Assembly (NCBI GenBank): GCA_036365515.1
Contig: CM070874.1
Coordinates: 163,450,297 to 163,514,296 of the forward strand
Source of the DNA: Torymus aiolomorphi
Lineage: Eukaryota; Arthropoda; Insecta; Hymenoptera; Torymidae
DNA length: 64,000 nt
Direction: 5' to 3'
The position numbers and the translations under genes were made by a program. The notes under the pieces were generated by a model. The model worked only from the letters and a program-made list of their open reading frames with translations. It was not told the origin of the DNA and searched no databases. Position 1 is the stretch's first letter; each line of letters starts with the position of its first letter. This document shows positions 33,860-44,652 of this stretch, piece after piece.

Positions 33860-36424
33860 CTAGGGGGGCTTCGCCCCCTGATCGCTCTGCTCGCCAACCC
33901 CCATTTTTGGTGTGAATTGTTAAAAAAAAATATTATAGCAACAGCTAATACAACTGAAAATCATTTTCTAAAATATGTGTAAACTGAATTTTGTTTTTAA
34001 AAATGGTTTTTTTCTAAATTTGCTAGATATGCTCGAAAATTCATTCAGTGAATAATCACAAAAATTTGGATCAAATAAATATGGAGTTATTTAAGTTTTA
34101 ATTATATATAAAAATTGATTTTTGTAAAAAATATAATAATGTAATATAAAATTAATCTTATAATTGTAATTGCGGATTATATTTCATATGAAGATAAATA
34201 TTCATAATAATGAATAAGGATAACCCCCTATTATTTTTTCTTTTAAATTTTCTGGCTTGTTTTTAAAAAAAAATTATTCTTAACATTTATTAATTTTTAA
34301 AATATTAGGTATATTTATATTTAACAAAATAATGCACAATATATATGTAGTTCATTACGTCAGCTCTGATATTATTTGTTATTTATTGATTATAGACTAG
34401 CTTTTCACCAAAATCAAGTAATATTTTAATTCTTGTCCGCCATTTTGAATTTTCAAAATCTGAGTTCAGATTCGTTATCAACGAATCCAGAAACCTCCTA
34501 TGTACAATTTTCGGCAAAAACTGGTAATATTTTCATTTTTGGCCGCCATTTTGTATTGATAAAATCTGAGTTCAGATTCCTAATAAGCGAATCCGGAAAC
34601 CCACATTATAACATTTTTAGCAAATGCCGATAAAATTTCAATTTTTGGCTGACATCTTGGGTCCATTATTTTGATTTTTCACAATCTGAGTTCAGATTCA
34701 TATTCAGCGTATCCAGAAATTCCGTATATACAATTTTCAGCCAAATCCAGTAATATTTGAATATTTGACCTCCATTTTCTATCAGCCATTTTGAATTCTG
34801 AAAATCTGAGTTCAGATTCGTAATCAGCGAATCCAGAAACCCCTTCTATACAATTTATAGCAAAATCCAGTATTATTGAAATATTTTGCCGCCATTTTGA
34901 ATTTTTAAAATCTGAGCTCAGATTCATAATCTTCATTCATAATATTTCAATTTTTGGACGCCATTTTGTATTTACAAAATCTGAGTTCAGATTCCTAATC
35001 AACGAATCCAGAATCTTACAATATACAATTTTTAGCAAATTCCGATGAAATTTCAAATTTTGGCCGCCATCTTGGGTCTACTATTTTGAATTTTCAAAAT
35101 CTGAGTTCAGATTCGTAATCGGCGAATCCAGAAATTCCGTACATACAGTTTTCAGCAAAATTCAGTAATATTTCAATATTTGGCAGGCATCTTCGATCCG
35201 TTATATTGAATTTTCATAATCTGAATTAAGATTCGTCATCATGCGAATCCCGAAATCCCCCATATACAATTGCAAAATTCAGTAATATTTCAATATTAGG
35301 CCGCCATTTTGATTTGGCAAAATATGAGTTCAGATTCATAATCAGCGAATCCAGAAACACCGTATATACAATTTTCAGCAAATTCCAGTAATATTCGAAT
35401 ATATGGCTACCATCTTAGATCCGCCATTTTGAATTCTCAAAATCTAAGTACAGATTCCTAATTAGCGAATTCGTAAACCCCCTATATATAATTTTTAGCA
35501 AAATCGAGTAAAATTTCAATTTTCGGTAGCCATCTTGCGTCCGTCAGTTTTAATTTTCTAAATCTGAGTTCAGATTCGTAACCAGCGAAACCAGTAACAC
35601 CCTATATACAATTTTCAGCAAAATCCAATCATATTTTAATATTTAGCCGCCATCTTCGATCCGCCATTTTGAATTTTTATAAGCTGAATTCAGATTCTTC
35701 ATAATGTGAATCCAGAAATCCCCCATATAGAAATTGCAAAATTCAGCAATGTTCAATATTTGGACGCTATTTTGATTTGGCAAAATATGAGTTCAAATTC
35801 GTAATGAGCGAATCCTGATACCACTATATACAATTTTCAGCATAATCCAGTAATATTTCAATTTTTGTCCGCCATTTTGTATTTACAGAATCTGCGGTCA
35901 GATTCCTAATCAGACAATCCGGAAACCAATAATATACAATTGTCAGCAAAATCCATTAATATTTGAATATTTGGCCTCCATCTTCGATCTGCCATTTTGA
36001 ATTCTGAAAACCTGAACTCAGATTCATAATCATCGAATCCAGAAATCCCCTACATTCATTTCTCAGCAAGATCCAGTAATATTTCAATATTTGGCCTCCA
36101 TCATCGATCTGCCATTTTGAATTCTCAAAATCTGATTACTGATTCATTATCAGCGAATCCGGAAACCCACTATATAAAATTTATAGCATAATATGAGGAA
36201 TGGATTAAGTATGGTAGGATAGGTGGAAGGGTAGGTGGAGGGGGCTGGAGGGGGTGGAGGGGCAGACACCCTTCAAAATAACGTAAAATTTGAAAGAATT
36301 ACACCGTAAAAAGTGGAGGGAAAGTGGAGGGGAAGTGGAGGGGGTGGAGGGGAAGTGGGGGTGGATTGGAGGGGGTGGAGGGGGTAGGTACCCATTTTGA
36401 GCCTTACAACTATATAATATAGGA
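33860..36424 (-). mobile_element. Helitron-like element A, non-autonomous, minisatellite-filled
   Basis: The minus-strand 5' end reads TCCTATATTATATAGTTG at 36424. The 3' end is GGGGGC-GAA-GCCCCC with CTAG at 33860. Two bases separate this end from the 5' end of element B. The interior has no gene but a long degenerate tandem array (34440-36190) and G-rich GGTGGAGGGG tracts at 36190-36390. It shares both termini with element B, so it may have used B's relatives for mobilisation. Confidence 0.75.
34440..36190. repeat. Degenerate minisatellite, about 115-bp unit, some 16 copies
   Basis: Each unit carries CTGAGTTCAGATTC, a GCGAATCCAGAAA block, ATATACAATTTTCAGCAAA, CCAGTAATATTTCAATATTT and GGCCGCCATTTTGAATTTT. 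Units start near 34460, 34568, 34686, 34806, 34913, 34982 and onward at 105-120 bp spacing. Divergence between units is considerable. Frames through it are repeats, not proteins. Confidence 0.9.
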
Positions 36425-36736
36425 ATATATATGTATATATATATATATTGAAAGAGGAAATCGGAAGTGGGAAGAAAACGAAGTCTGACGATGAGAAATG
36501 GAGAAACTTTAGAATCGTAAACCAGACATAAAATTTTTCACTATTTAATATCTTTAATATGAGAACATCTTTTTACATGAAACTTTTTGTGCAACATATT
36601 GTAGCCAAATAGCATGTTATTATTATAAATTTAAGTTAAATAAAAGCGACAGAAAATTGCAGTAAATATTTGAAATTCTCGGTCAGGAATTTCAATGTAT
36701 ATGTAGCACGGGTCGCTTCTTCAGGCTTCTTCTATA

Positions 36737-36765
36737 CTTGCCTTCGGAGCGCTCCCGCGCTCCTT
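36737..36765 (-). repeat. 7-bp-stem hairpin, copy 2
   Basis: On the minus strand it reads GGAGCGC-GGGA-GCGCTCC followed by GAAGGCAAGT. It matches 30484-30512 with a compensated stem change. The flanks outside the 30 bp do not match. Confidence 0.5.
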
Positions 36766-36769
36766 AATA

Positions 36770-37433
36770 ATTGGTTTGACCAATTAATAAATCGATAACG
36801 GAATCAATCAGTCTGTGAGATTCCAAGATAACTCCAATAAGAAGAGGGTGTTGTGCTTAACAATAAAGTACAACACCGCGAATTCATCTGAATATAACTT
36901 TTTAAGATATCTGTACCAATACCGAATCAGTAATCGAAGTGAGCGGTCTCTGAGACTTGAAAATGGAGTAACTGGAGAAAAATCCAACGGAAGAGTCTAC
37001 GTCATTGTAATGATCACGATTGGATCAATCAATATATCGATAACGAAATCAATCGATCTGTGAGGTATCAAAATACTTGTAATGAAAAGAGGCTGATATA
37101 CCTAACAATAAAGTACAATACCTTACCAATACTGAATCAATAACAAAATAAATTGGTTTGTGAAAGGACCCCGTACACAATGTATGGAAAATAATTATAC
37201 GGTCAAATTGGAGAAAAAGATAGATCTTGGAATCCTGAACAAAAGTTCTCATTGGCAAAACCCCCCAAAATTTGACTGGATGATTTTTTTCCATACCTTA
37301 TGTGTGGGGTCCTTTATAAATATGCTGAATGTTTAGAGGTTACAGTGGAGAGTAAAAAAGTATGATACCGCGAGCTGATATAATCATTGATTACACTGAT
37401 CAATGTATCGATAACGAAATGGATCAATTAAAT
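36770..37433 (+). repeat. R1 repeat fragment, copy D
   Basis: The stretch AGAAGAGGGTGTTGTGCTTA and following sequence is a diverged version of 2310-2460, and GTATGATACCGCGAGCTGAT near 37360 matches 2620-2640. A 153-bp MITE is nested at 37163-37315. R1 resumes briefly near 37725-37785 before the LINE. Confidence 0.65.
37163..37315. mobile_element. 153-bp MITE
   Basis: The ends AAAGGACCCCGTACACAATG and the inverted CTTATGTGTGGGGTCCTTT form about 28-bp TIRs with few mismatches. It is inserted in an R1 fragment; the uninterrupted sequence is seen near 5988-6010. Confidence 0.8.
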
Positions 37434-37680
37434 AGTTGAGGACGATCTTTGGAGGCAAAGGAATTGAAAAGATCTTATTTCTGTATGGCAACGTTTCGTT
37501 CGCTTAGTACGCCAACGTCATCAGGCCGAAATTATAAACGTATGATATATATGTAGAAACGTATGATATATACGTTTATAATTTCGGCCTGATGAGGTTG
37601 ACGTACGAAGCCAACGAAACGTTATTATAAAGAAATAAGATCTTTTCAATCTTTTTGCCTCCAAAGATCGTCCTCAACGA
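37434..37680. repeat. Foldback element with hammerhead-like motifs in both arms
   Basis: The arms GTTGAGGACGATCTTTGGAG and its inverted copy CTCCAAAGATCGTCCTCAAC enclose matching AAGATCTTATTTCT, GAAACG and GGCCTGATGA blocks. The centre lies near 37545-37565. Each arm contains CTGATGA, a short helix and GAAACGTT, in the order of a hammerhead ribozyme core. That arrangement is known from Penelope-like elements, so this may be a Penelope-derived inverted repeat. Confidence 0.65.
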
Positions 37681-37786
37681 TTTAATACAAAAAGGGATGG
37701 CGTCCTAACCTCAACGTTGAAATAGATCAAGTAATGAGGTTCCAAAATATCTTCATTTAAAAGAAGATGTTGTATCTTATAAAAAG

Positions 37787-39563
37787 TATATTATTATTAT
37801 TATTTCCTGAGGTGGAATTCGGCCCCGGGTACTTAGGTCTAAGACCTATTATAGCGCCCTTTGAACCAGCAACCCTTCTTCCGGTAGCCTTTCCCTTCTC
37901 CAAAAGGAGAGGATTATGCCGTACCGGGTTGCGCTGATTTCGCAGACCGCCGGGAAGTGGCTCCCCAGTAGCTGGTGTCTTAGGCTGTCGGACATGGGGC
38001 AGGTCGTCAGAAGATGGATGGGGGTCTCATCCGCCTGATCACACCATCTGCACCGACCACATGTCGTCAATTAACAAACTTTATTACTTTCTATCACAAT
38101 TAATATGATTCCTATAAATTACCGAGTAAAAATGACTAATTTCAATAATATTTTGCTCAAAGAATAGGTCGACAACCTATATATAAAAAAATTGAGAATA
38201 CTTCTTTAGATTATAAAGAGCACGCTAAAATTTTGTTACTTTCGAAACCCACTTTTTGATATATTAGAGAACTACCTTAAAGGAAGTTTATAAAATTACT
38301 ATTGATTATTGTTAATCACTGCTGAAAAAATAACAAATTTACAGTTACTTAAACTATTCATGTTTACGATTGGACCTTTTTTATTAAGGACGCTTACATC
38401 TGCAAAAATGCAGCCAAAAATTTAAAATTTTGATATGTTATTCTTTAGTTTAAAAGAAGATTACATGGATCTTTTTACTATTTTTCATCGCGCATTTTTT
38501 AGAGAAAATAATTATTTAAATATGAGTTTTTAACATAGGCTTTTACAGAAGCTTTAAACATAAAAATCCCTTGATAAAATGATGAGATGAATGACAGCGA
38601 TAGCATTGTAGTTTTGTTAATGAGAATCGAATGGTCCAGCTGTCCAACATCAGTTTGACAGCTGGAGCATTCGACTCTCATCAACAACAACAAAAATGCC
38701 TTACAAAAAAGCAGATAGAAAGTTTAAAAGCCGTTATTTCAATAGAAAAATAATTAATAATAAAATAATGAATAATGAAAATATATATAAGTAACCTAAC
38801 TTCATTGAGTGATATCTGAAACATCCATGTCTCATAACGATGTGTACTAGCAGCCGGGCGTTTCTTCTGCTGCCTCCACATATACATCGGGCCCAGTCCG
38901 GGTGGAAGCCCTGGCCTAGCATAGCTTTGGTCTGCCTGATACCACCACCGCTTTGCCAATCCCTGATGTGTAGTATCCGCATCCGCTTGACGACAGCCTG
39001 CTTCACTACGGATTTAGAGATCCCTATTAGGGGCGCTGATGACTCATTTGCGGAAGAGTTAGCTCCCAGCCCAATCTATAATGTCGTTCCCTCTTATCCT
39101 GGTGTGCCACGGTACCCAGAGTAGACGAGTCGTGTTTCTCTCCGCTAGTCTGTTCAGCGCCGCTTTGCAGTCCCACACCAGCTGAGAGGCCGTTCTGTGA
39201 GCGTTCAACGCCTTCAGAGCTGCCTAATTATCCAAATAGATGCTGATGCGTCTGCCCTGAATGTTAAGCTCTTTAATCCTTTTGAACACACCGAAGGATG
39301 GAGTATACTTCCGATTGAAACACTGTGGCATGCGGCCCAGGGGGAGATATGTGCCTTTCACGTTCCTGCGGCAGTAGTAACCGGAGCCGGTATCGCTATT
39401 GGTCTTGGAGCCATCCGTCTACCAGATGTCTCCGCTGCCCGACAACTTATCCCTCTCCGTCGCCCAGTCTTGCCTCGCTGGTATGGCGGTCCCGAACCTC
39501 CTTCCAAAGATATATGTTGGGATCATCACATCCGATGGCATGGACAAAACTAGTGAGGAACCA

Positions 39564-39570
<7 letters not shown>
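37787..39570 (-). pseudogene. Non-LTR retrotransposon 3' part: RNase H and terminal Cys motif (I-like)
   Basis: Read leftward from about 39570 this is the end of a LINE polyprotein. The RNase H domain begins TDGSKTNSDTGSG near 39415. KELNIQGRRISIYLDN and ALKALNAHRT follow near 39230-39260, then TRLLWVPWHTRIRGNDIIDW near 39130-39080, where the usual GHxGIxGNExAD box is degraded. The downstream Cys/His motif TTCGRCRWCDQADETPIHLL sits at 38066-37990, beyond a 731-bp insertion. A (TAA)n-type tail at 37787-37804 marks the 3' end and suggests the I group. Stops near 39410 and 39220 confirm it is dead. RNase H would have removed RNA from the cDNA hybrid. Confidence 0.8.
38069..38799. repeat. 731-bp repeat, copy 1, inserted in the LINE
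   Basis: It aligns without any gap to 41180-41910 (constant offset 3,111) and differs at only a few bases. It interrupts the LINE coding sequence between the RNase H and Cys-motif regions. It contains a near-perfect hairpin at about 38617-38684 (GAATGGTCCAGCTGTC and GACAGCTGGAGCATTC). No gene is recognised; short frames inside are not supported. Confidence 0.9.

Positions 39571-39620
<50 letters not shown>
39570..39620. repeat. (CT)n microsatellite
   Basis: About 50 bp of CT dinucleotides at the 5' truncation edge of the antisense LINE. Confidence 0.96.
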
Positions 39621-39622
<2 letters not shown>

Positions 39623-40359
39623 TTGGCACTTGAAAATACAGTATGACAGATGTACTTTTAACACTTTTCTCCAACGATTTTCGTATCAATATGAACTTTT
39701 TTGCATAGAATAATACGTTAGTTTTGCCATAATGTAAAATATCGATGAAATGGAAAAACATAAAAGTCAAGTTTAGCGAGCGCGATTTGGAAAAAATTGT
39801 CAACAGAAATAAATCTTTAAATAGTAAAGGGCTTATTTTTCATTTTTTTTTTTTCAAAACATTTACAGAAGGAGATAGAATAACATTACGCTTAAGTTGT
39901 CCGAATTACACCAAGTTACCTTACGTTTATTGAGCGATAAATATTATGAGTTGAAAATAAATTTTATGCAAATAATAAAGTTTTTAGAATTTTATTGTTA
40001 CATTTTTAAAATACCTTAAATAAGATCTTAAGTTTTTTAAAGCATGGTCACTCGCAAAAGCGTCTATGGTTTTTCATGTGTGCTATCCATTGCTCCGGAG
40101 GGATGTTGTGTGTGGAGCAAACGTCCGTGCCCTATGAGTGACGATGATCTTCCAGTATCAAAAAGCGGCAAGGGAGAATATCGTCACCGTCAGGAGAAGC
40201 TACAGAGTCCGAAAGCGGAAGCGGGTGCCCGAAGGATAGAGAGACCGACCGAAATTGCGGACGAGATGGGTAGACCTTGCGAACGATTGCCGTCAAATAG
40301 TGCGTGTCAATAGCACCAAATATAGGCGTACTCGAGCGGCTGCGTGTGCGACAGCAGAT
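39621..40359. other. Noncoding spacer with an unrecognised 89-codon frame
   Basis: AT-rich up to about 40040. A GC-richer part then contains a plus-strand frame at 40044-40313 with no recognisable domain or close family. It could be chance or a fragment of an old element. Confidence 0.4.
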
Positions 40360-40795
40360 CCCTGCCAGAAAAAGCTGATAGAAATCAATAGAAATCGATA
40401 AGACTCACCATTGAAGTCGATAAAATCTCTTATCGACTTGAATGGTGAATCTTAATTCACTTTTCTGTATTAGAAATTGATAAAATGCGATAAAATCGAT
40501 ATAAGTCAATATAAGGCGATAAAAATCTATAAGAAAAATTACAATTGAAATCAATAAATAAAATTACAATTGAAAGCAATAAAAAGATCATATTGAAATT
40601 CCATAGATTTCAATTGTGATTTTTCGTATAGTTTTATAGAAGTATATTATTATTATAGAAGTATATTATGTATAGAAGTACTTATGTCGATTTTATCGCA
40701 TTTTATCAATTTCTAATGCAGAAAATGAAATTAAGATTCCCCATTCAAATCGATAAGAAATCTTATCGACTTACATCAACTTTTTCCAACAGGTG
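40360..40795. mobile_element. About 436-bp MITE built on TATCGACTT/AAGTCGATA motifs
   Basis: The left end CCCTGCCAGAAAAAGCTGAT is mirrored by ATCAACTTTTTCCAACAGGTG at the right (first 20 bases). Both arms contain AAGTCGATAAAATC and ATTCACC blocks, making much of it palindromic: TTGATAAAATGCGATAAAAT near 40485 pairs with ATTTTATCGCATTTTATCAA near 40690. A single matching end lies at 61125-61200. Confidence 0.7.
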
Positions 40796-41179
40796 TACAA
40801 CACTTTCTTTTGCGTTTGATGTGAGATCGCCGATGGTGTTGCGCTACCCAGCGCTCAGGTCAATTCTTTATTATGCTGTTCATCGGCAAATTTATCTCAT
40901 TTGGGCCCGCTGGATTTCGTGTTTCTATTCGTTATTCAGTTACTAAATGTTCACGTTCACATTGCTAAAATATTTATTCAAGTTATGTCTACAACTTCCC
41001 CATATTCTTTTTAAATATATCGGCGTTCTTATTTCAACTATTATTATTAATAACTGCCAAGAATATTAAGAAACGAGAAGTTATACAACTATCCATAACT
41101 GTTGCTTTTACTAAAATTTAATAAGCAATATTCGATTAATACGAAGGCCACCTTTTATATGTTTCAAAACACACCTTTA
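40796..41179. other. Noncoding spacer
   Basis: No gene or clear repeat is recognised between the MITE and the second 731-bp copy. Confidence 0.5.
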
Positions 41180-41910
41180 AATTAACAAACTTTATTACTT
41201 TCTATCACAATTAATATGATTCCTATAAATTACCGAGTAAAAATGACTAATTTCAATAATATTTTGCTCAAAGAATAGGTCGACAACCTATATATAAAAA
41301 AATTGAGAATACTTCTTTAGATTACAAAGAGCACGCTAAAATTTTGTTACTTTCGAAACCCACTTTTTGATATATTAGAGAACTACCTTAAAGGAAGTTT
41401 ATAAAATTACTATTGATTATTGTTAATCACTGCTGAAAAAATAACAAATTTACAGTTACTTAAACTATTCATGTTTACGATTGGACCTTTTTTATTAAGG
41501 ACGCTTACATCTGCAAAAATGCAGCCAAAAATTTAAAATTTTGATATGTTATTCTTTAGTTTAAAAGAAGATTACATGGATCTTTTTACTATTTTTCATC
41601 GCGCATTTTTTAGAGAAAATAATTATTTAAATATGAGTTTTTAACATAGGCTTTTACAGAAGCTTTAAACATAAAAATCCCTTGATAAAATGATGAGATG
41701 AATGACAGCGATAGCATTGTAGTTTTGTTAATGAAAATCGAATGGTCCAGCTGTCCAACATCAGTTTGACAGCTGGAGCATTCGACTCTCATCAACAACA
41801 ACAAAAATGCCTTACAAAAAAGCAGATAGAAAGTTTAAAAGCCGTTATTTCAATAGAAAAATAATTAATAATAAAATAATGAATAATGAAAATATATATA
41901 AGTAACCTAA
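41180..41910. repeat. 731-bp repeat, copy 2
   Basis: Gapless match to 38069-38799. Visible substitutions include GATTACAAAG for GATTATAAAG and GAAAATCGA for GAGAATCGA. The same hairpin is present at about 41728-41795. Both copies have the same orientation, so the 3.1-kb spacing could reflect dispersal or local duplication. Confidence 0.9.
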
Positions 41911-42099
41911 TCTTCAATGAACTTTAACGGAAATAGATCATTAGGATTGAAAGTAAAACTTTCGTTAAAGGTAGAAAAAGAAATTCGTATTTCTAGTTGA
42001 GAAAAAAAAAATGTTAACACCGATTTAATTTATACTACGATAACACCGGCACACAAAAAAAAGTGGTCTGTACTTTTGACCAGACCCACTTATACTTAT

Positions 42100-42720
42100 C
42101 TTCATGTATTTTTTCGCGCAGAATCCAAATCTGGACTCCGTTTAAGCCCTACACCTCGAGATTTTGAGTAAATTGCAAAAGTAGCTGAAAATTGCGAAAA
42201 ATCGCGAAAATTGGCCAAAAATAACTTTAGTGAGTACGAGAAAATTCTGAAGAAATTTTTTTTACCCGGATTAGGGGTGTTACTTGTGTATTTTTTCGCG
42301 TTGAATCCGAATCTGGAGTCCATTTAAGCCCCACACCTCTAGATTTTGAGTAAATTGCAAAAAACAGCTAAAAATTGCGAAAAATCGCGAAAAGTGGCGA
42401 AAAATCACTTAAGCGAGTACTAGTAAATTCTGAAAAATTTTTTTTTATCTGGATTCAGGGAGTTTCATGTGTATTTTTTAGCACTAAATCTGAATCTGAA
42501 GTCCCTTTAAGCCCTACACCTCGAGATCTTGAGTAAATTGCAAAAATCAGCTAAAAATTGCGAAAAAACGCGAAAAATCGTTATAATACGAGCGAGAAAA
42601 TTCTGAAAAAATTTTTCTGACCGGGATTAAAGGTGCTTCTTGTATATTTTGATGCGCCGGACTTGTTTTTCAAGTTTTTTACATTCAATCACTTACCGAT
42701 ATTCCCAAAACCGTGAAAAG
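42100..42720. repeat. Subterminal tandem units, left arm
   Basis: Units of about 175 bp start near 42115, 42295 and 42480. Each has GAATC(C/T)GAATCTG, TTTAAGCCC, CACCTCGAGAT and AATTGCGAAAAATCGCG blocks. The inverted equivalents occupy about 46260-46915 in the right arm. Confidence 0.85.
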
Positions 42721-42944
42721 TAGCTAAAAAAAGGCGAAAAATCGAGAAAATTTGAAAAATTTGGAAAACAAAAAACTAGAAATCATGAATAGCACAAAAT
42801 CTGGAACTAATTTTGCTCTTATATTTTTTTTCTCTTGTAGCGAACTCTTTTCTCTTCAAATGACTTATGCAACGGGTTTCTTTTTCTCTTTTTTGTATTC
42901 TGATTCGTTTCTCTCTTGGGCGTCCAACAGAAATCTGCCATCAT

Positions 42945-44600
42945 GTTAACATCCCATCTTCCTTGGTATCGTTTTTCCATTTCGCAAGATGAGAGTGCAG
43001 AGAGTGCAGTTTGAAATTCATCAAGCAGCCTAACTTTTTAGAATTTTTCATCAAGTCTTCAACCAAATTCTGGTAGTCATCACACTTCTCATTTCCTAAG
43101 AACTTCTGAGATATTTTCGAAACTTTGCCATGCCGTTCGTTCGGTGTCATTCATGTGCTTCGTGAAACTTTTGTCTTGAAAAAGAATGCGAATTTGCGGG
43201 TCATCGAAAATACCTCCTTTCAATGTTGCATCACTTATCGCTAGAAACTTCTCTCCTAAATATTCGAAACAATCACCATCTTTGTTTAGAGCTTTGACAA
43301 ATGGCTTCATAAGACCAAGCTTGATACGAAGAGGTGGTAGCAGAATATTTGAAGGATCAACCAACGGGCTGTGGATGCTGTTCCTCGTCGCTGGATGAAA
43401 CTCCGTTCCCTTTGGCCATTCTTTCGTTTGTAGTGATATTTTCTGTCTCTGCTATCCCACACACATAAGAAGCAAGGATTTTTTGTAAAACCTGATTACT
43501 GGCCTAGAATCAGGGTTGCAACGTTAACATCATCGCAAACTTTTCATTGATGTTCGCAGTAGTTTATTTTCTCCAAAACTATCTGTGAATTCTCGATTGT
43601 CTCTTTAAGTTTCGTTGAGTGAGCTATCGGAATAGGTGCATATGTGTTCCCGTTATAAAGCATCACAGCTTTGAGACTTCGTTTTGAAGAATCAATGGAA
43701 AGTCTCCAATCTTCATCCTTATAAGTGTTCGGTTTTAATTCATCAGCCAACCTTTTTACATCCGAACAAAAAACTAATGAATTCTCCTCATCTTTCGTGA
43801 AAAATTTGCGAAACTCCTGATCTCTATCACGATAAACGTAAGATTTGGTTCCTTATGGCAAAAAATTTTTCTTCTTTAGTGCAGCTGCAAGATATTCAGC
43901 TCCATCTTTGGGTAGACCCACATCTCGTATGAGATCGTTCAACTCCTGTTGGTTGAAAGTTTGAGGGACATTCGCCTCACCTGCTGGTAAGTATTCGTCG
44001 TCCCGGCTATCATTTTCACATTCCTCCTCGGAGATCTTGTTAATTTGCATTTCTTCTTCCCCCGAGATTGTTTCATTCACGACTGCTATTCTTTTCCGGT
44101 TTTGCAACTGAAGATACGTTAGCGTAAGAAATGTTAGCTTTGTTAGTTAAATTGAAACCTTCGATGTCTGCCATACAAAAATAGCAGTTTTCTCGGCATG
44201 ATGGTGCAGACCATATCATCGGTTTCGTAAATCTCAGCTGCTCGGTTTTCATAGTGTTGTCCCATCGCACTAACATCGTGTAATACGAGCCACAAATTAC
44301 ATGTGGAATCCAATTAACATCCTGGTTGCAAATTGCCAAACCAAAGCAATCATGGTAAACATATTTCATCTTTTTAGTTAAAGATATCTGATATTTTGAA
44401 ACTTCAAATTCATCATGAATAAAACAAAATGAATCACAACTTTCATCACACTCGTGTGAGATATTTCTTGTAGTAGCGGGCCATCTTTCTCACCCTGACC
44501 AGCCGCCGGTATTAAGATTTCAAGCCCCTGCATCGTAAAGCACTTGAGCCTGTAACCAGGGCATCTCCACGTGGTGATGGTGGGCAACAGAGTCTGGCAG
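42945..44600 (-). pseudogene. Transposase-like pseudogene, left arm
   Basis: This belongs to a large family of arthropod 'uncharacterised' proteins associated with transposons. Read leftward, fragments appear in family order. An N-terminal part has CFGLAICNQDVNWIPHVICG and CRENCYFCMADIEGFNLTNK (44073-44369). FNQQELNDLIRDVGLPKDGA follows (43853-44107), then WRLSIDSSKRSLKAVMLYNG (43544-43750). ILLPPLRIKLGLMKPFVKAL (43089-43364) and LGCLMNFKLHSLHSHL (near 43020) come last. Stops and frameshifts separate the pieces. It lacks the C-terminal block (YFPENL...GERFHQ) kept in the right arm. The Cys pairs suggest a zinc-binding N-terminal domain, which is inference. Confidence 0.75.
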
Positions 44601-44652
44601 AGTCTCTGGGTTAACGGCGTTTTCGCCGTCATGGCAGGCATAAGCCAGTGCT

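Noticed and set aside
40044..40313. 89-codon frame as a gene
   Set aside because: No recognisable domain, no supporting context, and length compatible with chance in GC-richer DNA.
38069..41910. The two 731-bp copies as LTRs of one retrotransposon
   Set aside because: They lack TG...CA ends and target duplications. The interval between them holds an unrelated antisense LINE, a microsatellite and a MITE, with no gag-pol.
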